16,666 nucleotides of DNA from JBFFXF01 sp041569895 (GCA_041569895.1 JBFFXF010000161.1:1-16666); one strand, 5' to 3'. Shown: positions 6,826-13,970, counted from the stretch's first letter. Numbers and translations: made by a program. The notes: generated from the letters alone by a model not told the origin.

Positions 6826-7395
6826 ATGCTGAACCCCGGAGAGCTGAAGCGCGGACTGATCATCGAGATCGACGGCGCGCCGTGCGCCATCGAGAGCGTC
6901 ACGGTACAGACCCCCTCGTCCCGCGGGGCGAACACCCTCTGGAAGGTGCGCGCCCGCAACCTGCGCACCAAGCAGAAGGTCGACGCGACGTACCGCGGCG
7001 GCGACGCCATCGCCGAGCCGAACTTCGAGAAACGCGACTCGCAGTTCCTCTACGCCGACGCCACGCACCTCCACTTCATGGATCTCGCCGACTTCAACCA
7101 GTTCCCGCTGCCTCGCGAGTCCCTCGAGGAGGAGGCGCGCTTCCTGGTCGACAACATGGAGGTGCGCGCGCTGGTCCTCGACGACGAGGTGATCGGCATC
7201 GAGCTCCCGAACACGGTGGAGCTCAAGATCGTCGAGTGCGACCCCTCGGTGAAGGGGAACTCGGCCACGGGCAGGACGAAGCCCGCGACGCTGGAGACCG
7301 GCCTCGTGATCCAGGTGCCGGAGCATATCGACACCGGTGACGTCGTCCGGGTCGACACGTCGGACGGCCGGTTTCTCCAGCGCGCGGGCCGCTGA
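6826..7395 (+). CDS. efpL: Elongation factor P-like protein EfpL (YeiP)
   Basis: The 189-residue protein has the three EF-P domains: KOW-like domain I (about 1-65), OB domain (66-128) and C-terminal OB domain (130-186) with 'VECDPSVKGNSATGRTKPA' core and 'TGLVIQVPE'. EF-P acts on ribosomes stalled at proline-rich stretches. It is EfpL rather than ordinary EF-P because the domain I loop reads 'QTPSSRGANTLWK' (28-40), which parallels 'QSPTARGAATLYK' of E. coli YeiP, including the longer loop and an arginine (Arg33) at the tip where EF-P usually has a modified lysine. I recall the E. coli comparison from memory. GGAG and GAGAGG lie just before the ATG. No modification enzyme gene (epmA, earP, ymfI) is seen in the window. 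It is divergent from lutA and ends against the GrpE-like gene. Confidence 0.92.
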   Translation: MLNPGELKRGLIIEIDGAPCAIESVTVQTPSSRGANTLWKVRARNLRTKQKVDATYRGGDAIAEPNFEKRDSQFLYADATHLHFMDLADFNQFPLPRESLEEEARFLVDNMEVRALVLDDEVIGIELPNTVELKIVECDPSVKGNSATGRTKPATLETGLVIQVPEHIDTGDVVRVDTSDGRFLQRAGR

Positions 7396-7431
7396 GTGCC
7401 GGAGTTCACGATCTTCGTACTCCCGGCGCTC
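7394..7431. terminator. Candidate bidirectional terminator between efpL and the GrpE-like gene
   Basis: Bases 7394-7405 pair with 7419-7431 in a 12-bp imperfect stem (GAG, a wobble, GCCGG and AGT, with one bulged base) around a 13-base loop. It overlaps the efpL stop and lies just before the stop of the convergent gene. There is no strong T tract on either side, so the terminator call rests on hairpin and location. Confidence 0.4.
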
Positions 7432-7446
7432 AGCGCGCTCTTCTGA

Positions 7447-9192
7447 CTATCTGACGACGACCACCTCGGCGAGGCGCAGCACCTCCTCGCCACGGACGTA
7501 TCCCCGCCGCCGCTCGCGGAGGATCCTGCCCGACGGCTCGCCTTCGACCTCGTCGACCTTGATGTGCCGGGTCGGATCGAACTGCTCGCCGACGGTGTGG
7601 AGCTGCTCGACGCCCTCGCGCTTGAGAGAATCGAGCATCGAGCGCCGCAGGTCCTCGAGCGCGGTCTTGTGAGACCGCAGGGTCTCCAGGAGACTGAGCT
7701 CGAGCCCGTCGATGCGCTCCTCCCGCTCGCGGTTGCGCTCCCTCCCCGGCAGGATCTTCTCGAAGAACGAGGAGACCCGGCCCTTCTCCTCCGGCGCGCC
7801 CTCGCCGTCTTGCCGCTCGAGGTGCAGCCCGGCCACGACACGCTCGCGTTCGGCAAGAGCGTCCTCCGCGTCGGTGAGCCGCGCCTCGAGCGCGTCGAGG
7901 TTGCCGATCATCTGGAAGAGCGTCTCGCGGTGGCCTCGCGCGTTCTCCGCCACCACCTCACCGAGCCTCGTTTCGAGACGCGCGATATCGCGGCGGTGCT
8001 CCTCGGCGAGCTCGTTGAGCTTCTCGCGCTGGATCTCGCGCTGCTGCGCGACGCGCTCGTCGGCGCCACGGATGGCGTCGAAGACGCGCAGGTCGCCGAC
8101 CCGCTTCGTCTCGTCGATGCGGCGCGAGGTCTGCTGGCGCAGCTCGTCGACGGCGGCGTCGATCCTCTCGGCCTCGTGACGGATCGAGTTGGAGAACAGG
8201 CCGCGGGTCTTCTCCGACTCCTCGCGAACCGCGCCGGCGACGTCGCCGGCGTGCCTCTCGACCTCGTGGCGCAGCGTGCCGACGACGGTCTCGGTGTTTC
8301 GCACCGACTCCTCTCGCAAGGTGGCGACGATCGCCTCGGCACGCTCCCGCAGCGAGTCCACCACCGTGGCGGTGCTCTTGCCGGACTCCTCGCGCAATGA
8401 GCCGAGAATCGCCTCGAAGCGCTGGCCCAGCGACTCGAGGACGGCGTCGATGTTCTTGCCGGACTCCTCGCGAACCGAGCCGACGATCGTGCCGACGCTC
8501 TTCTCGGACTCCTCGCGCACGGTGCCGACGATGGCGTTGACGCTCTTTTCGGACTCCTCGCGCAGCGAGCCGAGAATCTCCTCGGCGCGGTCGCGAACGG
8601 ATCCGAGGATCGCCTCGGCGCGCTCCCGCTCCACCTCGCGCAGCTCCGCGAGCGCGCCCTCGAGGCGGGCGGACTGGGCCTGCTGCAGCTCGGTGAGGGC
8701 CCGCTCGATGTGCTGGCGCGAGGACTGCGTCTCCTCACGCGCGCCGCTGATCGAGCGCTCGAGACCCTGGAGCACATCCGGGCCGAGCCCGGCGCTCTTG
8801 ATGACCTCCGACAGCTCGGTGAGCTCCATGCGCACGTCGGCGAGCGACTCGGAGATCACCTTCCACGCCTCGCGCCGCTTTTTGTCGAGATCGGCGCGGT
8901 CCATCGTGCGCTGGTCGATGAGCTGGTAGATCCCCTGGATGACGGAGTTCTGATGGCTCGCCGACTGCAGCACGGTCTTCTGGACGTCGGACGAGCCCTT
9001 CTCGACCTTGACGCCGACGCCCTCGATGGCGTCGAGAATCGGCGAATGGGCGCTCGCCTGCTGGAGCGACGCGTCGTCGAGCTCACCCGCCTCGAAGAGG
9101 TCTTCGTGGGGCTCGCTCGCGCCGGGCGGTCGGTTCCCTCCCTTTCCCTTGTGAGTCTTGTCCTTGACCTTGAAACGACTGAAAAGTCCCAT
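7447..9192 (-). CDS. Long coiled-coil protein with GrpE-like C-terminal head
   Basis: The 581-residue protein has three parts. Residues 1-110 are a basic, Gly/Pro-rich start ('MGLFSRFKVKDKTHKGKGG') and a helical segment. Residues 110-520 are almost entirely predicted helix, rich in Glu, Arg, Ala and Ser, with a repetitive section at 190-352 made of 11- and 15-residue units. The last 55-60 residues ('VGEQFDPTRHIKV', 'PSGRILRERRRGYVRGEEVLRLAEVVVV') match the beta head of GrpE, the DnaK nucleotide exchange factor, including the 'GY..G..vLR.A.V.V' ending. GrpE is usually about 170-220 residues, so this is roughly three times longer. The ATG at 9192 follows a G-rich site (GGGGGGA) by about 8 bases. 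There are no membrane segments or signal peptide. No dnaK or dnaJ is next to it. It may exchange nucleotide on a specialised Hsp70, or the head may only be a protein-binding cap; function is not known. Confidence 0.82.
   Translation of the reverse strand: MGLFSRFKVKDKTHKGKGGNRPPGASEPHEDLFEAGELDDASLQQASAHSPILDAIEGVGVKVEKGSSDVQKTVLQSASHQNSVIQGIYQLIDQRTMDRADLDKKRREAWKVISESLADVRMELTELSEVIKSAGLGPDVLQGLERSISGAREETQSSRQHIERALTELQQAQSARLEGALAELREVERERAEAILGSVRDRAEEILGSLREESEKSVNAIVGTVREESEKSVGTIVGSVREESGKNIDAVLESLGQRFEAILGSLREESGKSTATVVDSLRERAEAIVATLREESVRNTETVVGTLRHEVERHAGDVAGAVREESEKTRGLFSNSIRHEAERIDAAVDELRQQTSRRIDETKRVGDLRVFDAIRGADERVAQQREIQREKLNELAEEHRRDIARLETRLGEVVAENARGHRETLFQMIGNLDALEARLTDAEDALAERERVVAGLHLERQDGEGAPEEKGRVSSFFEKILPGRERNREREERIDGLELSLLETLRSHKTALEDLRRSMLDSLKREGVEQLHTVGEQFDPTRHIKVDEVEGEPSGRILRERRRGYVRGEEVLRLAEVVVVR
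8137..8625 (-). repeat. In-gene coding repeat of 33- and 45-base units
   Basis: Within the GrpE-like gene, units of the type 'REESEKSVGTIVGSV' (15 residues) and 'RAEAILGSV' plus two (11 residues) alternate. Counting from the marker Arg that follows 'GS-V/L', the steps at residues 200, 211, 226, 241, 256, 267, 282, 293, 308, 323, 338 are 11, 15, 15, 15, 11, 15, 11, 15, 15, 15. At 256 the marker residue is Gly. In DNA the block shows as GACTCCTCGCG recurring on the plus strand. Confidence 0.85.
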
Positions 9193-9427
9193 GATTCCAT
9201 CCCCCCAGCGTGCGCCGGGCATAGAAGCAGACACGAGCCCCGAGACGGGGCAGACGATCACACGATCCGCTTTGGCGCCCGGACGGACTGATTGAACGGG
9301 CTCTCGCCCGTGAGAAATGAGACGTACTTCCTTTCGTCGAGGACCCACATTCTCGCCCCTGGCGCGCTGGATGACAAGGCCCTGCCACAGGATCTCCGCA
9401 CCTCATGGGCACCTCATGGGCCCGTGC
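9193..9427 (-). other. Leader region of the GrpE-like gene with two GC-rich hairpins
   Basis: This 235-base gap holds no gene. It contains two perfect 6-bp hairpins: ACGGGC / GCCCGT with loop TCTC (9296-9311), and GCCCCG / CGGGGC with loop AGA (9237-9251). I found no convincing -35/-10 pair on the minus strand. Confidence 0.5.
9399..9420. repeat. 11-bp tandem duplication
   Basis: CACCTCATGGG occurs twice in direct succession (9399-9409, 9410-9420), just downstream of the epimerase-like gene. Confidence 0.85.
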
Positions 9428-9440
9428 TCAGTGGCACGGG
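9421..9440 (-). terminator. Hairpin at the 3' end of the epimerase-like gene
   Basis: CCCGTGC and GCACGGG form a perfect 7-bp stem with a 6-base loop that contains the stop codon. No T run follows on the minus strand, so it is only a candidate terminator or a 3' stabilising structure. Confidence 0.35.
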
Positions 9441-10279
9441 TGCCTCAGCTCGAGGCCGAGCTCGCGCTTGATACGCGCATTCCGGACTCGCCGTCCGCGC
9501 CCCCCGGCACCCTCGTGCGGCTCCCAGCGGATCGGCGGCAGGCCGAGCTCCGCGAGAATGCGATCATAGTACTCGCGACGCGTCGTCGGGTGGTCGTCGC
9601 TGAGGCAGAGAACGCCGTCGTAAGGCCGCTCGAGGAGCAGGAGCAGCGCCTCGACGACATCGTCCTGGTGGACGAGGTTGAGGTACGAGTCGCCGCCGGT
9701 GCGCGTGGTCCCCGAGAATCGCGGCGCCACCCGCTGCGGACCGCGATCGGGACCGTGGAGACCGCTCAGGCGCAGCACGGTGGCGGTGACGCCGGAGCTC
9801 CGGGCGCCCTCCTGGAGCGCCCGCTCGGCCTCGAGGAGGATGCGACCATTCTCGGTGCGCGGCTCGGTGGGGGAGGACTCGTCGACCCAGCCGCCGTCGT
9901 CCTGCCCGTAGACCGCCGTCGACGACGTGAAGACGACCGATTCGACCGGCGAGCCCGGGAGCGCTTCGGCCAGCGCCCGCGCCCCGCCGAGGTAGACGTC
10001 GCGATACGAGCGGTCGCGCCCGGCGGCGACGGTCAGGAAGACCGCTCCGGCGCCCCCCAGGATGCAGGCGAGCGCCTCCGGATCGGGCAGCTCGAGGATT
10101 TCCGGCACGATGCCGGCCGCCCGGAGCTCCTCGACGCGGCCGGGGCTCGTCGTCGTGCCGATGACGCGCCGCGCGCCACCCGGTCCCCCGCCCGCCGAGA
10201 GTCGTGCTCCGAGCGCCGTCCCGAGGGTCCCACAGCCGAGAATGACGACGTCGCCGACGCCGGTCCGCCCCGCGGTCAC
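9428..10279 (-). CDS. NAD(P)-dependent epimerase/dehydratase-fold (YeeZ-like atypical SDR)
   Basis: The 283-residue protein has an N-terminal Rossmann motif 'VVILGCGTLGTALG' with Gly15-x-Gly17-x2-Gly20, then 'VFTSSTAVYGQDDGGWVDE' (116-133), 'NGRILLEAERAL' (144-155), 'VLRLSGLHGPDR' (168-179) and 'LNLVHQDDVVEALLLLL' core (200-216). The order and spacing resemble E. coli YeeZ, an atypical short-chain dehydrogenase/reductase of unknown substrate. Tyr124 is present but the Lys of the classic YxxxK is not (Asp128), which seems normal in this branch, so oxidoreductase activity should not be assumed. The start is a GTG with GGAG about 11 bases upstream. It is divergent from the DUF971-aceE unit and its substrate is unknown. 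Confidence 0.88.
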   Translation of the reverse strand: MTAGRTGVGDVVILGCGTLGTALGARLSAGGGPGGARRVIGTTTSPGRVEELRAAGIVPEILELPDPEALACILGGAGAVFLTVAAGRDRSYRDVYLGGARALAEALPGSPVESVVFTSSTAVYGQDDGGWVDESSPTEPRTENGRILLEAERALQEGARSSGVTATVLRLSGLHGPDRGPQRVAPRFSGTTRTGGDSYLNLVHQDDVVEALLLLLERPYDGVLCLSDDHPTTRREYYDRILAELGLPPIRWEPHEGAGGRGRRVRNARIKRELGLELRHPCH

Positions 10280-10302
10280 GTCACGTAAGCTCCGGGGATG
10301 GC

Positions 10303-10331
10303 TTGAGAAAAAGCGTCCAAACGCCTATACT
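10303..10331 (+). promoter_or_regulatory. Near-consensus sigma70-type promoter for DUF971-aceE
   Basis: TTGAGA (10303-10308) and TATACT (10326-10331) each match the consensus at five of six positions and are exactly 17 bases apart. Transcription would begin near 10338, leaving a leader of about 145 bases before the DUF971 start codon. This AT-rich patch stands out in GC-rich surroundings. Confidence 0.72.
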
Positions 10332-10372
10332 ACCAGGCTGATCCAGGCGGCTCCCAGCGGAAATCCGGCGAC

Positions 10373-10426
10373 GAGCTCCGCAGCGAATTCGGGCGGAGCT
10401 CCGCGGCGGCACGAGCCCAGCCGCCG
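10373..10426 (+). promoter_or_regulatory. Two consecutive hairpins in the DUF971-aceE leader
   Basis: The first stem is GAGCTCCGC (10373-10381) with GCGGAGCTC (10393-10401), 9 perfect pairs and an 11-base loop. The second is CGGCGGC (10404-10410) with GCCGCCG (10420-10426), 7 perfect pairs and a 9-base loop. Both lie between the promoter and the start codon. No T tract follows, so this is not a plain attenuator. It could be an RNA stability element or protein-binding leader; no known riboswitch class is recognised. Confidence 0.5.
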
Positions 10427-10482
10427 GGGCCGGGTGCGCGGGTTTGGTCTGCCGGATCGGGGAAACGCGACCGAAAGTAGAG

Positions 10483-10860
10483 ATGGATACGAAGAGCTCG
10501 GTCCCGACCGCGATCGAACAGGCCGGGCCGAGCGTGCTCGAGATCCGCTGGAGTGACGGTCACGTCAGTCGGTACCCGGTCGCGTATCTCCGAAAGGCGT
10601 GCAGCTGCGCGGCGTGCGTCGACGAGTGGACCGGCGCCCGGATCCTCGATCCGGCGCAGATCCCGTCCGACGTCAGGCCGGTAACTGTCTCTCCAGTCGG
10701 CCGTTACGCCATAAACATCGCGTGGAGTGACGGCCACAGGAGTGGCATCTACAGCTTCGACTACTTGCGGGAGATCTGCCCCTGTCCCGCGTGCCGCCCG
10801 GGCGGGGCGCCTGGAGACGATCGATCGACCGAGCAGCAACCGGAAAGGGAGACTCGATGA
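10483..10860 (+). CDS. DUF971 (GBBH-like N-terminal) domain protein
   Basis: The 125-residue protein is a stand-alone DUF971 domain, the same fold as the N-terminal domain of gamma-butyrobetaine hydroxylase, often linked to Fe-S cluster carriers. It shows an internal repeat: 'IRWSDGH' with 'YLRKACSCAAC' (21-45) and 'IAWSDGH' with 'YLREICPCPAC' (79-104), and 'VDEWTGARIL' after the first Cys group. Cysteines 40, 42, 45, 99, 101 and 104 could bind metal. I use the ATG at 10483, as the family begins near 'VLEIRWSDG'; an upstream TTG at 10444 in the same frame is possible, and neither has a strong ribosome binding site. Its stop overlaps the aceE start as ATGA, so the two are almost certainly coupled. 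The specific role is unknown; assistance to metal or Fe-S supply is only a guess. Confidence 0.9.
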   Translation: MDTKSSVPTAIEQAGPSVLEIRWSDGHVSRYPVAYLRKACSCAACVDEWTGARILDPAQIPSDVRPVTVSPVGRYAINIAWSDGHRSGIYSFDYLREICPCPACRPGGAPGDDRSTEQQPERETR

Positions 10861-13685
10861 ACCCGCTGGATCTTCTGAACCAGACCGAGGTGGGCCGCGA
10901 GACCGCCGAGGACGAGGCCGTCCGGGACGAACGCGTCGAGGGGGTTCACGACGCCGATGATCACGAGGAGGACCGCGAGGAGACAGCCGGCCCCGACAGG
11001 GACGGCGTCGCGGAACCGAGCGGGGGCTCCCGGGTCGAGGTCCCGGACTCCGATCCCGATGAGACCGAGGAGTGGATCGACGCGTTCGAGTCGGTGCTCG
11101 CCACGGCGGGACCGGAGCGGGTCCACTTCCTGCTCAAGAAGCTGATCACCAAGGGGCACCAGGAGGGGATCCGGCTGCCGTTCAACGCGAACACCCCCTA
11201 CGTCAACAGCATTCCGGCGACGCAGGAGGAGCCGTACCCCGGCGACCGCGGCCTCGAGCGCCGCATCAAGAGCCTGATCCGCTGGAACGCGATGGCGATG
11301 GTCGTGCGGGCGAACAAGAAGGTCCCCGGACTCGGCGGCCACATCTCGACATTCGCCTCGGTGGCGACGCTCTTCGAGGTCGGCTTCAACCACTTCTTCC
11401 GCGGCAAGGGCGACGACTGGGAAGGCGACCAGATCTACTTCCAGGGCCACGCGGCGCCGGGGATCTACGCCCGGGCCTTCCTCGAGGGCCGGCTCAGCGC
11501 CGAGCAGCTCGAGAACTTCCGCCGCGAGCTGCGGCCGGCGGGCGGCCTCTCCTCGTACCCGCACCCCTGGTTGATGCCGGACTTCTGGGAGTTCCCGACG
11601 GTGTCGATGGGAATCGGCCCGATCGCGGCGATCTACCAGGCGCGATTCAACGAGTACCTCAAGGACCGCGGTATCAAGGACACCAGGAACCAGCGAGTCT
11701 GGGCCTTCGTCGGCGACGGCGAGACCGACGAGCCCGAGAGCCTCGGCGCCATCACGCTGCCGGCGCGCGAGCACCTCGAGAACCTGATCTTCGTGATCAA
11801 CTGCAACCTGCAGCGTCTCGACGGACCGGTGCGCGGCAACGGCAAGATCATCCAGGAGCTCGAGACCGTCTTCCGCGGCGCGCGGTGGAACGTCATCAAG
11901 CTGATCTGGGGAAGCGAGTGGGATCCGCTTCTCAACGACGACAACACCGGGCTGCTCGTCAAGCGCATGGGCGAGTGCGTCGACGGCCAGTACCAGAAGT
12001 ACTCGGTCGAGAGCGGCGAGTACATCCGTCGTCACTTCTTCGGCAAGTACCCCAGACTGTTGAAGCTCGTCGAGAACCACTCCGACGACCAGCTCCGCAA
12101 GCTCAACCGCGGCGGCCACGATCCGAAGAAGGTCTACAACGCGTACAAGAGAGCGATCGAGAACAAGGGATCGCCGACGGTGATCCTCGCCAAGACGGTC
12201 AAGGGCTACGGGCTCGGCGAGGCGGGCGAGGGCAAGAACATCACGCACCAGCAGAAGAAGCTCAACGACGAGGAGCTCAAGCTCTTCCGCGACCGCTTCG
12301 AGATCCCGGTCTCCGATCGCAAGCTCGCCGAGGCGCCCTTCTACAGGCCGCCGGAGGTCAGCGAGGAGATCCAGTACATCATGGAGCGTCGCGAGGCGCT
12401 CGGCGGTTTCGTGCCGTCACGCAAGGTGCAGGTGCAGGGAATAGACATCCCGAACGTCAAGAAGTACGTGGAGTTCTACGAGGGCTCGGAGCGCGAGGTC
12501 TCGACGACCATGGTCTTCGTGCGGCTGCTGACGAAGCTTCTGGGCGACAAGAAGCTCGGCGACCGCATCGTGCCGATCGTCCCCGATGAGGCGCGCACCT
12601 TCGGCATGGAGGCGCTCTTCCGCAAGTGCGGCATCTACGCGCACGCGGGGCAGCTCTACGACCCGGTCGACAAGGAGCTGTTCCTCTACTACAAGGAGGC
12701 GCAGGACGGGCAGATCCTCGAGGAGGGCATCACCGAGGCTGGATCGATGGCCTCCATGATGGCCGCCGGCACCGCATATGCGACGCACGGCATCGACATG
12801 ATCCCGTTTTTCATCTTCTACTCCATGTTCGGCTTCCAGCGGATCGGTGACCTGATCTGGGCGTTCGGCGACATGCGCGGCCGCGGCTTCCTGCTGGGCG
12901 CCACGTCGGGCCGCACGACGCTCAACGGCGAGGGGCTGCAGCACGAGGACGGTCACAGCCACGTGCTGGCGAGCACGGTCCCGAACCTGGTGACGTACGA
13001 TCCGGCCTTCGCCTTCGAGATCGCGCTGATCATCAAGGACGGGCTGAAGCGGATGTACGTCGACCGCGAGGACATCTTCTACTACATCACGCTCGGCAAC
13101 GAGAACTACGCCATGCCGGCGATGCCTCGCGGCGTCGAGGATGGCGTCCTCAGGGGGCTCTACCGCTTCAAGGCGGCCGAGGGCAAGGCGAAGGGACCGA
13201 AGGTGCACCTCATCGGAAGCGGCTCGCTGCTGCGAGAAGCCCTGCGCGCCCAGGATATCCTCGCCGAGCGCTATGGTGTCTCCGCTGACGTCTGGAGCGC
13301 GACCAGCTACAAGGAGCTGCGGCGGGAAGCGCTCGCGGTGGAGCGCTGGAATTTCCTCCATCCCGGTCAGAAGGCCCGCAAGCCGTACGTCGCGAAGCTC
13401 TTCGAGAAGGAGAAGGGCCCCGTGGTCGCGGTCACCGACTACATGAAGATCGTTCCCGAGCAGGTTCAGCGGTGGCTGCCGCTCTACGCGCTCGGCACCG
13501 ACGGCTACGGCCGCAGCGATACGCGCCCATCGCTGCGACGCTTCTTCGAGGTCGACGCGGAGTGCATCACGCTCGCCGCGCTGAGACAGCTCGCCGACCG
13601 CGGCGAGATCGACAAGCAGAAGGTCGTCGCGGCGGTGAAGGAGCTCGACATCGACCCGGACAAGGTCGATCCGGTGGTGTCCTGA
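10857..13685 (+). CDS. aceE: Pyruvate dehydrogenase E1 component, homodimeric type
   Basis: The 942-residue protein is AceE, the thiamine-diphosphate enzyme that decarboxylates pyruvate and transfers acetyl to the E2 lipoyl domain. The ThDP/Mg motif 'GDGETDEPES' is at 286-295 with 'NCNLQRLDGPV' at 315-325, the active-site loop 'KNITHQQKK' carries His464, the activating glutamate in 'EEGITEAG' is Glu627, and 'LNGEGLQHEDGHSH' has its first His at 696. By recalled comparison with E. coli AceE (887 residues) all key residues are kept. The odd point is an N-terminal extension of about 55 residues, highly acidic (Asp/Glu runs at 17-43), before the conserved 'DPDETEEWIDAFESV'. AGGGAG precedes the ATG, which overlaps the DUF971 stop. 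No aceF or lpd is in the window. Confidence 0.98.
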   Translation: MNPLDLLNQTEVGRETAEDEAVRDERVEGVHDADDHEEDREETAGPDRDGVAEPSGGSRVEVPDSDPDETEEWIDAFESVLATAGPERVHFLLKKLITKGHQEGIRLPFNANTPYVNSIPATQEEPYPGDRGLERRIKSLIRWNAMAMVVRANKKVPGLGGHISTFASVATLFEVGFNHFFRGKGDDWEGDQIYFQGHAAPGIYARAFLEGRLSAEQLENFRRELRPAGGLSSYPHPWLMPDFWEFPTVSMGIGPIAAIYQARFNEYLKDRGIKDTRNQRVWAFVGDGETDEPESLGAITLPAREHLENLIFVINCNLQRLDGPVRGNGKIIQELETVFRGARWNVIKLIWGSEWDPLLNDDNTGLLVKRMGECVDGQYQKYSVESGEYIRRHFFGKYPRLLKLVENHSDDQLRKLNRGGHDPKKVYNAYKRAIENKGSPTVILAKTVKGYGLGEAGEGKNITHQQKKLNDEELKLFRDRFEIPVSDRKLAEAPFYRPPEVSEEIQYIMERREALGGFVPSRKVQVQGIDIPNVKKYVEFYEGSEREVSTTMVFVRLLTKLLGDKKLGDRIVPIVPDEARTFGMEALFRKCGIYAHAGQLYDPVDKELFLYYKEAQDGQILEEGITEAGSMASMMAAGTAYATHGIDMIPFFIFYSMFGFQRIGDLIWAFGDMRGRGFLLGATSGRTTLNGEGLQHEDGHSHVLASTVPNLVTYDPAFAFEIALIIKDGLKRMYVDREDIFYYITLGNENYAMPAMPRGVEDGVLRGLYRFKAAEGKAKGPKVHLIGSGSLLREALRAQDILAERYGVSADVWSATSYKELRREALAVERWNFLHPGQKARKPYVAKLFEKEKGPVVAVTDYMKIVPEQVQRWLPLYALGTDGYGRSDTRPSLRRFFEVDAECITLAALRQLADRGEIDKQKVVAAVKELDIDPDKVDPVVS

Positions 13686-13688
13686 GCC

Positions 13689-13708
13689 CGGGACCATTCT
13701 CGGTCCCG
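13689..13708 (+). terminator. Hairpin after aceE
   Basis: CGGGACC (13689-13695) pairs with GGTCCCG (13702-13708), 7 perfect pairs and a 6-base loop, 3 bases after the aceE stop. The right arm merges into the CCCGTN array. There is no T run, so termination is plausible but not certain. Confidence 0.45.
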
Positions 13709-13758
13709 TTCCCGTCCCCGTCCTCGTCCCCGTTCCCGTGCCCGTGCCCGTGCCCGAA
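13705..13758. repeat. CCCGTN hexamer array, 9 units
   Basis: Nine consecutive 6-base units follow CCCGTN (last base T, C, C, C, T, G, G, G and a final CCCGAA; one unit is CTCGTC). It is the reverse complement of the NACGGG array at 3787-3846, so the two are inverted copies about 10 kb apart. Confidence 0.9.
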
Positions 13759-13819
13759 AGCCATCGGCGTCGGGCGCCTGCTCACCGTCGGGGCCGGAGT
13801 GCGTGGAGTTCGAGACCGA

Positions 13820-13946
13820 GACCAGAGACCAGAGGCCAGAGATCAGTGATCAGTGATCAGAGCTCAGAGTCAGAGTCGGGGTCGGAGTCGGAGTCGGAAT
13901 CGGTATCGGTATCGGCCATCGGTATCGGAGTCGGTCATCGGACTCC
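13820..13946. repeat. GAYCAGA heptamers grading into TCGGNN hexamers
   Basis: Seven 7-base units (GACCAGA twice, GGCCAGA, GATCAGT twice, GATCAGA, GCTCAGA) run from 13820 to 13868, then 6-base units begin: GTCAGA, GTCGGG, GTCGGA three times, ATCGGT twice, and further TCGG units. The second half resembles the array at 101-210. Confidence 0.85.
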
Positions 13947-13970
13947 GATACCAGAGCCCTCGAGTTCGGG

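Noticed and set aside
5908..7326. N-terminal extension of the LutB frame over lutA
   Set aside because: The frame stays open by chance across lutA; the LutB family begins near the ATG at 5907.
6024..7340. 438-codon plus-strand frame over lutA and efpL
   Set aside because: It crosses two well-supported genes on both strands and has no recognisable domain.
9428..10279. Epimerase-like gene as a broken SDR because the YxxxK lysine is missing
   Set aside because: The YeeZ-like branch, as I recall it, also lacks this lysine and ends at nearly the same place, so loss or truncation is not supported.
10373..10426. Leader hairpins as an intrinsic attenuator
   Set aside because: No T tract follows either stem; only TTT occurs further on at about 10443.
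10761..12248. Long open frame antisense to DUF971 and aceE
   Set aside because: It is rich in Leu, Val, Arg and Asp with no motif, and mirrors the codon pattern of a certain aceE gene; in GC-rich DNA such shadows are expected.
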